The translations under genes were made by a program, and so were the position numbers. A DNA stretch of 64,000 bases from Sporosarcina sp. Te-1. GTDB lineage: Bacteria; Bacillota; Bacilli; Bacillales_A; Planococcaceae. Positions within the stretch are counted from its first letter, which is position 1. The number at the start of each line of letters is the position of its first letter. Under the pieces are notes generated by a model. The model worked only from the letters and a program-made list of their open reading frames with translations. It was not told the origin of the DNA and made no database searches. Positions 9,831-18,670 of the stretch are shown here, in pieces. The stretch lies in assembly GCF_017498505.1 (NCBI RefSeq), contig NZ_CP071798.1, positions 3,397,501 to 3,461,500 on the forward strand. The letters are read 5' to 3'.

Positions 9831-10181
9831 ATGAAAAAAGGAATGATCATCACGGTCACTAGTGTGGTTCTACTGACCGGGATTGTCCTTGTCTTGGCAA
9901 AAATAGATTTCAATCGAATGGGAAAAGACAATGCTTACTATCAAGTTCCGGCACCGGAGTCCATTGAAGAAACAAAATTAGACTCGGGAGAAATTATGAT
10001 AACGTACTGGTATACCGGTTCCGCCTATAAGGAAAATGGTGAGGAGATAAATGTGGAGTTTTTCGCGTCAAAAGAGTTGAGGCACGGTGCGTACTTGAAG
10101 TTATATTTGAAAAAAGGTGCAGTCGTTACATCGTATGAAGAAGTGAAGCTGCCAGACATTCCGGATAAAGTAAAGTTTTAA
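9831..10181 (+). CDS. YxeA-like secreted or membrane-anchored small protein
   Basis: A 116-residue protein with one N-terminal hydrophobic segment (~5-25; signal or anchor) and a compact domain with the family pattern 'YYQV', 'YWYTGSAYKENGEEINVEFFASKELR' region and 'YLKLYLKKGAVVTSYEEV'. This matches the YxeA family (DUF1093). It begins 6 bases after the permease stop, so it closes the operon, as YxeA does in Bacillus. The biochemical role of the family is unclear; it is thought to accompany the transporter. Confidence 0.82.
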   Translation: MKKGMIITVTSVVLLTGIVLVLAKIDFNRMGKDNAYYQVPAPESIEETKLDSGEIMITYWYTGSAYKENGEEINVEFFASKELRHGAYLKLYLKKGAVVTSYEEVKLPDIPDKVKF

Positions 10182-10190
10182 GAATAAACG

Positions 10191-10225
10191 GCCCGTCTGT
10201 GTGATTGCAGACGGGCTGTTTTTTA
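10191..10225 (+). terminator. Rho-independent terminator after the YxeA-like gene
   Basis: A perfect 9-bp stem, GCCCGTCTG pairing with CAGACGGGC, has an 8-base loop and is followed by a T-rich run. It closes the transporter operon before hutU. Confidence 0.9.
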
Positions 10226-10376
10226 TAATGTGCCAGATAAAATATATAAAAAAGTGAACGATTCATAAAAATATATCTGATAATTATCAACAAATTGAAG
10301 GAATGCAATTAAATTATAATAAAATAACTGAACATTACCTATAGAATGAAAGTAACGAAAAAAAGGGGGCGGCAAA

Positions 10377-12050
10377 ATGAAAGCGGATACAATGGATAAG
10401 GTTGTTCAATACAGGGGGACGGAATTGAATACGAAAGGCTGGCAGCAGGAGGCAGCGCTGCGGATGCTGATGAATAATTTGCATCCTGACGTGGCGGAGC
10501 ATCCGGAGAATCTCGTTGTCTATGGCGGCATTGGAAAGGCAGCTCGGAATTGGGAGAGTTTCGACGCCATTGTCCGGTCGCTGAAGGAGTTGGAGAATGA
10601 CGAGACATTGCTCATCCAGTCCGGAAAACCGGTCGTTATTTTCAAAACACATGCCAATGCGCCGCGTGTCTTAATTGCCAACTCGAACATCGTTCCAGCG
10701 TATGCGAATTGGGATACGTTCCATGAGCTCGATAAAAAAGGACTCATGATGTACGGCCAAATGACGGCGGGCAGCTGGATTTACATCGGTTCGCAAGGGA
10801 TAGTACAAGGAACATATGAGACGTTTGCAGAACTCGCGAAGCAGCATTTCGGGGGCTCGCTAAAAGGAACCATCACGCTGACAGCTGGCCTTGGCGGTAT
10901 GGGAGGCGCGCAGCCGCTTGCGGTGACGATGGCAGGCGGCGTCTGCATCGGGGTGGAAGTGGATGAAACACGGATCGATCGGCGGATTGATACAAGATAC
11001 ACAGATGTCAAGACGGATTCTCTTGATGAAGCGATCCGGCTTGCGGAAGAAGCGAAAACAGAGGGGAGAGCGTTGTCGATCGGCTTGCTTGGCAATGCGT
11101 CGGACATTCTTCCTGAAATGATTGCCCGTGGATTTAATCCCGATGTGCTGACTGACCAGACGTCGGCACACGATCCGCTTAATGGATACATTCCATCCGG
11201 CATGTCACTTGCAGAGGCAGCTGAGCTTCGTGATAGCAACCCGGATGAGTATGTGAAACGTTCGAAAGCGTCGATGGCGAAGCATGTGTCCGCCATGATC
11301 GACATGATGGATAAAGGTGCGATTACGTTTGACTATGGCAACAACATTCGCCAAGTAGCGAAGGATGAAGGGGTCGAGCGGGCATTTGATTTCCCGGGAT
11401 TTGTTCCAGCTTATATCCGTCCGCAGTTCTGCGAAGGGAAAGGGCCGTTCCGTTGGGTGGCGTTATCCGGCGATCCGGAAGATATCCGCAAGACAGATGA
11501 AGTGATTTTGCGTGAATTTAGTTATAACACGCACCTGTGCAATTGGATCAAAATGGCGCAGGAGAAAATTCAGTTCCAAGGTCTGCCGTCCCGAATTTGC
11601 TGGCTCGGCTATGGCGAACGTGCGCGTTTCGGAAAAATCATTAATGACATGGTGGCGAGCGGTGAGATTAGTGCGCCGATTGTCATTGGACGCGACCACC
11701 TCGACTCCGGTTCTGTGGCATCGCCAAACCGGGAGACCGAGGCGATGAAAGACGGATCGGATGTCGTATCCGACTGGCCGATTTTGAACGCGATGATCAA
11801 TGCGGTTGGCGGTGCCACATGGATTTCTGTTCATCACGGTGGCGGCGTTGGCATGGGGTATTCGCAGCACGCTGGAATGGTCATTGTGGCAGATGGAACG
11901 AAGGAAGCGGAAGCGCGTCTAGAGCGAGTCTTGACAACTGATCCAGGCATGGGTATCGCTCGTCATGTCGACGCAGGCTATGACCTCGCCATCAAAACGG
12001 CGAAGGAAAAAGGGGTTCGCATCCCGATGTTGGAAGGTGAGAATTCTTGA
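10377..12050 (+). CDS. hutU: Urocanate hydratase
   Basis: Second enzyme of histidine degradation, converting urocanate to imidazolone propionate with tightly bound NAD+. The 557 residues match the family's usual length and are nearly collinear with it. Landmarks are [11 protein letters not shown], the NAD-binding glycine-rich [34 protein letters not shown], and the active-site cysteine in [13 protein letters not shown]. The ATG follows a GGGGGCGG-type site. It overlaps hutI by 4 bases. hutH, hutG and hutP are not in this window, so the pathway is completed elsewhere. Confidence 0.97.
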   Translation: MKADTMDKVVQYRGTELNTKGWQQEAALRMLMNNLHPDVAEHPENLVVYGGIGKAARNWESFDAIVRSLKELENDETLLIQSGKPVVIFKTHANAPRVLIANSNIVPAYANWDTFHELDKKGLMMYGQMTAGSWIYIGSQGIVQGTYETFAELAKQHFGGSLKGTITLTAGLGGMGGAQPLAVTMAGGVCIGVEVDETRIDRRIDTRYTDVKTDSLDEAIRLAEEAKTEGRALSIGLLGNASDILPEMIARGFNPDVLTDQTSAHDPLNGYIPSGMSLAEAAELRDSNPDEYVKRSKASMAKHVSAMIDMMDKGAITFDYGNNIRQVAKDEGVERAFDFPGFVPAYIRPQFCEGKGPFRWVALSGDPEDIRKTDEVILREFSYNTHLCNWIKMAQEKIQFQGLPSRICWLGYGERARFGKIINDMVASGEISAPIVIGRDHLDSGSVASPNRETEAMKDGSDVVSDWPILNAMINAVGGATWISVHHGGGVGMGYSQHAGMVIVADGTKEAEARLERVLTTDPGMGIARHVDAGYDLAIKTAKEKGVRIPMLEGENS

Positions 12051-13300
12051 AACCGGTTTGGATTAAACATGCAGCACAGTTAGCAACAATTCAGGGTGAA
12101 AATGCACCGAGGAAACAGCAGGACATGTCGAATCTTGGCATTATTGAGGATGGCAGTGTCTGGATCGAAGACGGTGTCATCAAGGCGGTTGGCAAGACGG
12201 AAGAATTGGAACGGATATATGGTGAACGTTCCAATGAAGCGGAAGTTGTCGATGCCACAGGGCGTCTCGTCACGCCAGGGCTTGTCGACCCGCATACACA
12301 TGTCGTCTTCGGCGGCAGCCGGGAACGGGAATTTGAAATGCGTCTGGAAGGCGCTACGTACATGGAAATCATGAATGCAGGCGGCGGCATTCATGCAACA
12401 ACGCGCATGACACGGGAAGCGACAGAGGATGATTTAGTTGAGCAAGCATCCAAACGTTTGGATTCTTTCTTGGCGCATGGGGTGACGACAGTGGAGGGGA
12501 AGAGCGGTTATGGGCTTGACCTCGAAACGGAACTGAAGCAGCTCCGGGCGATGAAGCGGCTGGATGAGCTTCACCCGATTGATCTTGTGCCGACATTCAT
12601 GGCGGCGCATGCCGTCCCGCAAGAATATAAAGGGAATGAAGATGAATATATTGATAGCATCATAAACGACATGCTTCCGGTCGTGGCAGAGGAGAAACTC
12701 GCCGTGTTCCACGATGTATTCTGCGAAGTTGGCGTGTTCACACCGGAGCAGTCGGAACGGATTCTGGAAGCCGGGAAGAAATATGGGTTGATTCCAAAAA
12801 TCCATGCCGATGAAATCGAATCGTATGGCGGAGCAGAGCTTGCTGCAAATGTCGGTGCGATTTCGGCGGAGCATTTATTGAAAGCGTCCGATGAAGGGAT
12901 CCGGAAGATGGCGGAAGCCGGTGTTATCGCTTGTTTATTGCCTGCGACGGCGTTGTTTCTCAGGGAAGAAGCGGCGAAAGGGCGTCAAATGGTCGATGAA
13001 GGAGTAGCGGTTGCTATTTCGACAGATTGCAATCCAGGGTCATCGCCGACCACATCAATGCCGCTCGTCATGAATCTCGCTTGCATATCAATGCGTCTTA
13101 CCCCAGCGGAAGCGCTTGTGGCTGCCACGATGAATGCGGCTTGCGCCATCCGTATGGAGGAGAAGGTCGGATCGTTGGAAATTGGCAAACAAGGCGATGT
13201 CGTCGTGTGGAATGTTTCCAACTATCAAGAATTGCAATATTTGTTCGGCGTGAACTACGTCGGCCAAGTGTGGAAAAAAGGGAAACGGGTTGTAGGGTAA
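12047..13300 (+). CDS. hutI: Imidazolonepropionase
   Basis: Third enzyme of histidine degradation; hydrolyses imidazolone propionate to N-formimino-glutamate. It is a 417-residue amidohydrolase with metal ligands in [10 protein letters not shown], the later HADEIE histidine, and the Asp in [11 protein letters not shown]. The ATG overlaps the hutU stop in an ATGA-type junction, showing translational coupling. A hairpin after the gene separates it from the downstream permease. Confidence 0.97.
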   Translation: MKPVWIKHAAQLATIQGENAPRKQQDMSNLGIIEDGSVWIEDGVIKAVGKTEELERIYGERSNEAEVVDATGRLVTPGLVDPHTHVVFGGSREREFEMRLEGATYMEIMNAGGGIHATTRMTREATEDDLVEQASKRLDSFLAHGVTTVEGKSGYGLDLETELKQLRAMKRLDELHPIDLVPTFMAAHAVPQEYKGNEDEYIDSIINDMLPVVAEEKLAVFHDVFCEVGVFTPEQSERILEAGKKYGLIPKIHADEIESYGGAELAANVGAISAEHLLKASDEGIRKMAEAGVIACLLPATALFLREEAAKGRQMVDEGVAVAISTDCNPGSSPTTSMPLVMNLACISMRLTPAEALVAATMNAACAIRMEEKVGSLEIGKQGDVVVWNVSNYQELQYLFGVNYVGQVWKKGKRVVG

Positions 13301-13305
13301 TGCGT

Positions 13306-13342
13306 AGCCGTGAATGTCGGATGAATCATTCACGGCTTTCTT
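13306..13342 (+). terminator. Terminator or attenuator between hutI and the YjiH permease
   Basis: An 11-bp stem, AGCCGTGAATG with CATTCACGGCT, has a 10-base loop and is followed by TTTCTTG. The weak T run suggests partial read-through to the permease 45 bases beyond. Confidence 0.75.
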
Positions 13343-13385
13343 GTAAGAAGAAGAGATTGAATATTCAAATGAGGGGTGAGGGAAG

Positions 13386-14705
13386 ATGGCTCAATTGCAG
13401 GAGAGTGTGAAAACTCGTTTGACTCCGGGGATGTGGAAGTTTTTTGTGTTCAGCGCAATCGGGGCTTTCATGTTTTTTGTACCTGTCACAATCGGTGAGA
13501 AGAATTCGATTATGCTGGACCATATGGTGTCATGGATTCAGACAAACGCAGCTGGGGCGCTGCCCTATTATGCGCTAGTTATTATTTTGGCTGGGGCAGT
13601 CTATCCGTTTGTTTCCGGGACTTGGAAGAAATCGAAGGTTGATATGGTTTTTTCGCTTTTCAAAGTAATCGGCTTGATTGTTGGCGTCATGCTCATTTTT
13701 AACATGGGGCCGGCGTGGCTGTTTGAACCAGGTATGGGGCCATTTTTGTTGAATAAGCTCGTGATTCCGGTGGGCTTGCTCGTTCCAATCGGCGCAGTGT
13801 TCCTAGCGTTATTGGTCGGATATGGCCTGCTGGAATTTGTCGGGGTTCTTGTGCAACCCGTCATGCGGCCAATCTGGCGGACACCGGGCCGTTCAGCGAT
13901 TGATGCTGTTGCCTCATTCGTCGGCTCCTATTCTTTAGGACTGCTCATCACCAACCGGGTATACAAGGAAGGAAAGTATACTGCGAGAGAAGCGGCAATC
14001 ATCGCAACCGGTTTCTCGACTGTTTCCGCGACATTCATGGTCGTCGTAGCGAAAACACTCGATCTGATGAGTATGTGGAACCTCTATTTCTGGGTGACGC
14101 TGGTCGTTACATTCATCGTGACGGCGATCACTGTCCATCTATGGCCTCTCCGATCCATCAAGGATGAATATTATGAAGGATCAACGCCGCAGCCTGAAGT
14201 GAAGCCGGAAGGAAAGCGGTTTGCTGCGGCATGGAGCGAGGCGATGGAGACAGTATCCAAGGCGCCGACGTTCGGCCAGAACATCGTAACGAATGTACGT
14301 GACGGCTTGCTTATGGCCATGGCCATTTTGCCATCCATCCTTTCCATCGGCCTGCTCGGTCTTGTGTTAGCGGAGTTCACACCTGTTTTCGATTGGATTG
14401 GCTACATTTTCTATCCGTTCACATGGGCGTTGCAACTGCCGGAACCGATGCTCGTTGCGAAAGCAAGCGCACTCGGCATTGCAGAGATGTTCCTGCCGGC
14501 CATGCTCGTCGTGGAATCTGCGCTAGTCGTCAAGTTTGTCATCGCAGTCGTATCCGTCTCGTCGATTATCTTCTTTTCGGCTGTCGTGCCGTGCATTGTT
14601 TCAACGGAAATTCCGATTTCAATCCCGCAATTGATTGCCATTTGGGTGCAACGCGTCATTCTTACAATCATCATCGTGACACCGATTGCCTTTTTATTGC
14701 TCTGA
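13386..14705 (+). CDS. YjiH-family membrane transporter with nucleoside-recognition (Gate) fold
   Basis: A 439-residue polytopic protein with about ten hydrophobic segments. The YjiH/Gate pattern is visible in 'SAIDAVASFVGSYSLGLLITNRVYKEGKYTAREAAIIATGFSTVSATFM' (a conserved amphipathic stretch) and the C-terminal 'ALGIAEMFLPAMLV' gate. It has a good GGGTGAGGG ribosome site. In many Bacillales this family sits next to hut genes, and its position after hutI suggests uptake of histidine or urocanate; that function is inference from context. Confidence 0.8.
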   Translation: MAQLQESVKTRLTPGMWKFFVFSAIGAFMFFVPVTIGEKNSIMLDHMVSWIQTNAAGALPYYALVIILAGAVYPFVSGTWKKSKVDMVFSLFKVIGLIVGVMLIFNMGPAWLFEPGMGPFLLNKLVIPVGLLVPIGAVFLALLVGYGLLEFVGVLVQPVMRPIWRTPGRSAIDAVASFVGSYSLGLLITNRVYKEGKYTAREAAIIATGFSTVSATFMVVVAKTLDLMSMWNLYFWVTLVVTFIVTAITVHLWPLRSIKDEYYEGSTPQPEVKPEGKRFAAAWSEAMETVSKAPTFGQNIVTNVRDGLLMAMAILPSILSIGLLGLVLAEFTPVFDWIGYIFYPFTWALQLPEPMLVAKASALGIAEMFLPAMLVVESALVVKFVIAVVSVSSIIFFSAVVPCIVSTEIPISIPQLIAIWVQRVILTIIIVTPIAFLLL

Positions 14706-14714
14706 ACCAATTGA

Positions 14715-14750
14715 GACATCCGGGAGCTTCGTGCTTTCCGGATGTCTTTT
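14715..14750 (+). terminator. Terminator after the YjiH permease
   Basis: GACATCCGG pairs with CCGGATGTC, with a GCTTCGTGC-type loop, followed by TTTTC. It is a strong Rho-independent hairpin. Confidence 0.88.
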
Positions 14751-14836
14751 CATTTACGAAGCTAATGAAACCAATTACTCTGCCTGAATTAGAAAGTCTG
14801 GTAAGGTGAAAAAAATACATACAGAGGGGGAGAAGT

Positions 14837-15835
14837 ATGGTCGGACGAAATGACCCATGTCCATGTGGTAGTGGCAAAAAGTATAAGAGGTGTTGTGGAG
14901 CTAAAGGGGAAGGGTTAGTTGATTTGCTTGTAAATGAGGAATTGGACCAGGTGCTCGTAACGTTCTTTGAGAAGTATCCAAAGACGGAAGAACGTCCGGC
15001 GATGATGAAGCTTTTAAGGGAATGGCTGAATCGGTTGTCGGATAGTTGGACGAAGGAAGATATCGAGGCGGCAGCGAGTGAGTTTTTTCTGTTCATCCAA
15101 CAACCGCATGGATGGCAGTCTTACATTAAAGAACAGACTGCCAAAGCGAAGCGTAAGTCGTTGCAAACCGTTTTGGAAACGTGGAGCACACCATTCTTGC
15201 TGCTAGCGGAAGTTGAAAGAGCGGAGACCGATGTATTGGTTGTTCGGCAGCTATTCACAGAGGAAGCATATTGTCTTGTCCGGAATGAGGGGATGCCGGG
15301 AGATGAAGGAATGCTATTGTTCGGTACTGTATTGCCAGATCCACGCAAAGGCGAAGATGCGATTGCGCCTATTTCATCAATAATCTTCTTGGCGAGATGG
15401 AGCAAGCAGACAAAGCAATCATTGCTTCAGTTGAGGGAACAGCATGCGTCGAAGGAGGCTGCATGTTTTTTACAAGAGCATGCGATTGATATTTATGAAC
15501 TGTTCATTAAACGGAGCACGGCCTCTTTAAACGAATTGGTGGAGGAGGTGCTCGCCCCTTCGCAGGTGGAAGCTTTGCAAGCGTTCGAGGTGGCTTTGCG
15601 GGAGCTCGAACAGGATGGAAGTACTCGCGAGCTAGTGCATAAGTTGGCGGTTGCATTTTTCATGAATGAAGAACAAGAGCACATTTCCATCAACGATTTC
15701 GTAGCGGCTGCTGTATGGACAGGGAGCAAGAAAGGAATTATTAGGGATATTGTGATGACAGATGAAGAGATTGCATTACGAAGCGAACTTGGAAAATATG
15801 AGAGGGTTCGTCCGACGGTTAACAAATTTATTTGA
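14837..15835 (+). CDS. SEC-C motif protein, N-terminal part of an apparently split gene
   Basis: A 332-residue product that opens with a zinc-binding SEC-C motif, [16 protein letters not shown] (residues 5-20), of the kind found at the SecA C terminus and in many uncharacterised proteins. The rest is helical with no recognised domain. It ends at a TGA at 15833-15835 in the context N-K-F-I-stop. Skipping one T there makes the frame continue as N-K-F-I-E-E-M-M-N-G into the next reading frame, so the two ORFs probably were one gene of about 605 codons. The ATG follows AGAGGGGGAG. Function unknown. Confidence 0.8.
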   Translation: MVGRNDPCPCGSGKKYKRCCGAKGEGLVDLLVNEELDQVLVTFFEKYPKTEERPAMMKLLREWLNRLSDSWTKEDIEAAASEFFLFIQQPHGWQSYIKEQTAKAKRKSLQTVLETWSTPFLLLAEVERAETDVLVVRQLFTEEAYCLVRNEGMPGDEGMLLFGTVLPDPRKGEDAIAPISSIIFLARWSKQTKQSLLQLREQHASKEAACFLQEHAIDIYELFIKRSTASLNELVEEVLAPSQVEALQAFEVALRELEQDGSTRELVHKLAVAFFMNEEQEHISINDFVAAAVWTGSKKGIIRDIVMTDEEIALRSELGKYERVRPTVNKFI

Positions 15836-16658
15836 AGAAATGATGAATGGATTCGAAGACCCGATGGCCGCCAGGGCTTACGAAATTGGAACCGATCCGC
15901 GCCCTACGGAAAAAGGGTTATGGGAAACCGCTATGACGACGTCCGGTGTCGTACAGCCGGAACGGAAGCCGGGAGTCGATGAAGGAAGGGCTCAACTCCT
16001 TGCCTATGAAGCGTATGAGGCAGAATCGGATGAGATTCGGAAAGAACTGGCCGACAATGCACTTTCAATCGCACCGCAGCTGCCAGATGCTTTACTTTTG
16101 GCAGCGGAATTGAATCCCGACAGTAGGAAGGCCTCTGATTTGTTCGAGAGGGCGATTCGTCAGGCGAGTAAAATATTTGAACCCGGCGAGAACCCGTGGC
16201 AGAATGTACCGAACCGGCCTTTTATGAGAGATGCCTTCAGCTACGGCGTCCATTTATTCATGATCAGGGAGTTCAGCGAAGCAGCTGATGTTTTCAAGGA
16301 CTTAGTGCGAATGAATGTGATGGACAATCAGGGGGCCCGGTATGAAGCGGTTGCTTCCTTGATTCATTCGGAACGGTATACAGAGGCTGCTGAAATACTT
16401 GTCCGCTTTGAAAAAGGATCGGAGGCGGATGCGGTTTATTTGTATTTGGATTGGAAATTGGAGCATGAGGCATCGGATGGAAAGTCGGAGGAAGCTGCAG
16501 CGATGCTTGAAAAAGCTTCCAAAGCAAATGGTCACGTCCGTCACTTCATGACATTCCGTACAAAACCGATACGATACCCGCGCAAGCTATTGATTCAACC
16601 AGGAAGTGTGGAAGAAGCTAAATATATTTGGCTTCTTCTGCAAGGGTCCTCAGCATGA
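15836..16658 (+). pseudogene. C-terminal part of the SEC-C protein, out of frame with its N-terminal part
   Basis: This open frame (also open back to 15762) encodes about 270 residues beginning [18 protein letters not shown] and rich in TPR-like helices ('LFERAIRQASKIFEPGENPWQN', 'AADVFKDLVRMNVMDNQGARYEAVASLIH'). No convincing ribosome site lies before the possible starts at 15762 or 15840. The reading joins the upstream ORF smoothly if one base is removed at ATTTATTTGAAG. It is therefore listed as the displaced 3' half of one gene. A sequencing error or a +1 shift at ATT-TGA are alternatives. Confidence 0.6.
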
Positions 16659-16693
16659 AAAAGACCAGGCGGTGCCATGCTCCGACCTGGTCA
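16659..16693 (-). terminator. Terminator of the AIM24-family gene
   Basis: GACCAGG and CCTGGTC form a stem with a 16-base loop. On the minus strand the hairpin is followed by a T-rich run (the AAAAAG at 16659 on the plus strand). It lies just after the minus-strand gene. Confidence 0.7.
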
Positions 16694-16700
16694 ATTGTAT

Positions 16701-17492
16701 TCATTTACCGCCAAGCATATTGAACAAGCCGCCCGCTATGCTGCCTTCATCTTTGGAGCCGCCCGGTGTTCCAGGAGCTGCAGCGAAGACACGGCTGGCC
16801 AGACGTGAGAATGGCAAGGACTGGATCCAGACTTTGCCGGGACCGCGAAGAGTGGCGAAGAATAGCCCTTCTCCTCCGAATAGAGCTGTTTTCACGCCTT
16901 TCACCATTTCAATGTTATAGTCGATTTCCTGTGTCATAGCGACAAGGCAACCTGTATCGACGCGGAGCGTTTCTCCAGGAGCGAGCGATTTTTCAATAAT
17001 CGTGCCGCCCGCGTGGATGAACGCCATTCCATCGCCTTCAAGCTTTTGCATGATGAATCCCTCGCCGCCAAAGAAGCCGGCACCTAATCGGCGCTGGAAC
17101 TCGACGCCTACTGCAACCCCTTTAGCTGCGGCAAGAAATGCATCTTTTTGACAGATGATTTTGCCGCCATATTGGCTTAGATCCACAGGGATAATTTTAC
17201 CTGGATACGGAGCGGCGAAAGACACATGCTTTTTCCCGGAACCTGTATTGGTAAAGGTAGTCATAAACAGGCTTTCTCCTGTAATTAACCGTTTGCCGGC
17301 GCCCATTAATTTGCCCATCAATCCGCTGCCCGAACCAGATCCGTCGCCGAAGATGGTCTCCATTTCAATTCCTTCCTGCATCATCATAAGTGAACCAGCT
17401 TCAGCAACAACCGTTTCACGGGGATCCAATTCCACCTCTACAAATTGCATGTCATCCCCGTAAAGTTTATAGTCGATTTCGTGATTGTTCAT
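16701..17492 (-). CDS. AIM24 / TIGR00266-family protein
   Basis: A 263-residue member of the AIM24 family, made of repeated beta-rich lobes with many glycines. Typical patterns are '[19 protein letters not shown]', '[24 protein letters not shown]' and '[17 protein letters not shown]'. The fold relates to tryptophan RNA-binding attenuator-like trimers, and bacterial members have no settled function. It is a single gene with an AGGTT-type ribosome site and its own terminator, convergent with the SEC-C locus. Confidence 0.88.
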   Translation of the reverse strand: MNNHEIDYKLYGDDMQFVEVELDPRETVVAEAGSLMMMQEGIEMETIFGDGSGSGSGLMGKLMGAGKRLITGESLFMTTFTNTGSGKKHVSFAAPYPGKIIPVDLSQYGGKIICQKDAFLAAAKGVAVGVEFQRRLGAGFFGGEGFIMQKLEGDGMAFIHAGGTIIEKSLAPGETLRVDTGCLVAMTQEIDYNIEMVKGVKTALFGGEGLFFATLRGPGKVWIQSLPFSRLASRVFAAAPGTPGGSKDEGSIAGGLFNMLGGK

Positions 17493-17558
17493 TGTGAACC
17501 TCCCAGTTCATATTTGGTAGTCATTTTACGCTGGCGAATTCGAAAGGTTTCATTTGAT

Positions 17559-18455
17559 TTATTTTTTTATTGCTTCTGAATCAATATATTGCCATAGTAA
17601 ATTGGCAATTTCATTTGCATGGAGAGTATGGGGCCCTTCCTTGCTGAATAATTCACGGAAAGAACGGGCGACAGCTTCTATAATATGTTGTTTCGGTTTT
17701 GGTTGTTGAAGTTCATTCAGCAAATAATCCGCGTACTCCAACCCCTCAGAACGTTTTTCTTTTAACAGAGCTTGCCGGAAGCATTGGAGTTTCTGAATCA
17801 GTTGTACTTTTACATCGATAGGGGGTGTTATAGCCGAGCGGACAACCGCTTGCATGTCAGGACCAAGCAATGTATCGTTGTGCCGAATCATGTCAAAGAT
17901 GATAGCGTCGACGCGTCTAATGGCGAAATGAACGAGTTTATTGATGTCCATGGACTCGGCAGAATGGGCGTTCCAAAAGTGATTCAGCTGCTTGATCATC
18001 CCCAAAATTATCATGGCGCATTCTAGCGTATAGGGACGTGCCTCCTCACCGTACACATCTATAAGCCGTGCGGACATCCAATTCAATTCTTCAAAGTGAT
18101 AGGAAGTGACGAATTGTCTTAACTCCTCATCTCCTGAGTAAAATACGGCCTCATAGATTGGCAACAAGTTCCGTTCCCGGTTAATATGCATGCGGATCAA
18201 AATCTGTTCCGCCAATATCATCTTGTCATCTTTTCGCTGACCGATCAGCAGTTCTCGCCTGCGGATCCTTGATTCTTCATAGGCAAATTCCAAAATCGCC
18301 ATCAAGCATTCGTTTTTGGAAGTGAAATAATTATAGAAGGTACCCTTGGAAATATGGGCTTCCTCAATGATGTCCTGGACGGAAGTCGAATTAAAGCCTT
18401 TTTCTACAAATAGCCGTTGGGCAGTTAGAAGTACGTGAAGTTTGCGTTCGTTCAT
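17559..18455 (-). CDS. TetR-family repressor, probable regulator of the adjacent efflux pump
   Basis: A 298-residue regulator whose N-terminal HTH is classic TetR: 'FVEKGFNSTSVQDIIEEAHISKGTFYNYF' at ~15-45. The C-terminal part is long for TetR (usual total ~200), giving an enlarged ligand domain. The ATG at 18455 is chosen because GGGGGAT lies 8 bases upstream; the frame is open to a TTG at 18479. It is divergent from the DHA2 transporter, and two near-identical dyads in the spacer are its likely operators. Confidence 0.9.
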   Translation of the reverse strand: MNERKLHVLLTAQRLFVEKGFNSTSVQDIIEEAHISKGTFYNYFTSKNECLMAILEFAYEESRIRRRELLIGQRKDDKMILAEQILIRMHINRERNLLPIYEAVFYSGDEELRQFVTSYHFEELNWMSARLIDVYGEEARPYTLECAMIILGMIKQLNHFWNAHSAESMDINKLVHFAIRRVDAIIFDMIRHNDTLLGPDMQAVVRSAITPPIDVKVQLIQKLQCFRQALLKEKRSEGLEYADYLLNELQQPKPKQHIIEAVARSFRELFSKEGPHTLHANEIANLLWQYIDSEAIKK

Positions 18456-18496
18456 TAATAAAATCCCCCAAGTTTTCAAAGGTAGGAATATATTGT

Positions 18497-18515
18497 TTTG
18501 TACTAGGAGTACAAA
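18497..18515. promoter_or_regulatory. TetR-type operator 1 (repressor-proximal)
   Basis: Perfect 19-bp dyad with arms TTTGTACT and AGTACAAA around a 3-base centre. It shares the core TTGTAC-N5-GTACAA with the site at 18623, in the spacer between the TetR gene and the efflux gene. It is a likely autoregulatory operator. Confidence 0.8.
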
Positions 18516-18622
18516 TATATATTAGTGTTAAAAGACTGTAATATCAAATATAAAAAGTTTTTTTGTATGAAAGCGATTTCTATAATTGATTATTTTAGAC
18601 TGTCGGTATAAAATGTAGGAAT

Positions 18623-18641
18623 GTTGTACGAAGGGTACAAC
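18623..18641. promoter_or_regulatory. TetR-type operator 2 (transporter-proximal)
   Basis: Dyad with arms GTTGTAC and GTACAAC around a 5-base centre, matching operator 1 in half-site sequence and overall length. It sits just downstream of a TATAAA -10-like element at ~18607 and 30 bases before the transporter's start, so a bound repressor would block the polymerase. Confidence 0.8.
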
Positions 18642-18670
18642 GATGTTAAATAGATATGGGGGAATAAAGC

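Noticed and set aside
15833..15845. Programmed +1 frameshift like prfB in the SEC-C gene
   Set aside because: The shift would move tRNA-Ile from ATT to TTT with a poor match, and no ribosome-site-like stimulator is close. An ordinary indel or sequencing error is simpler.
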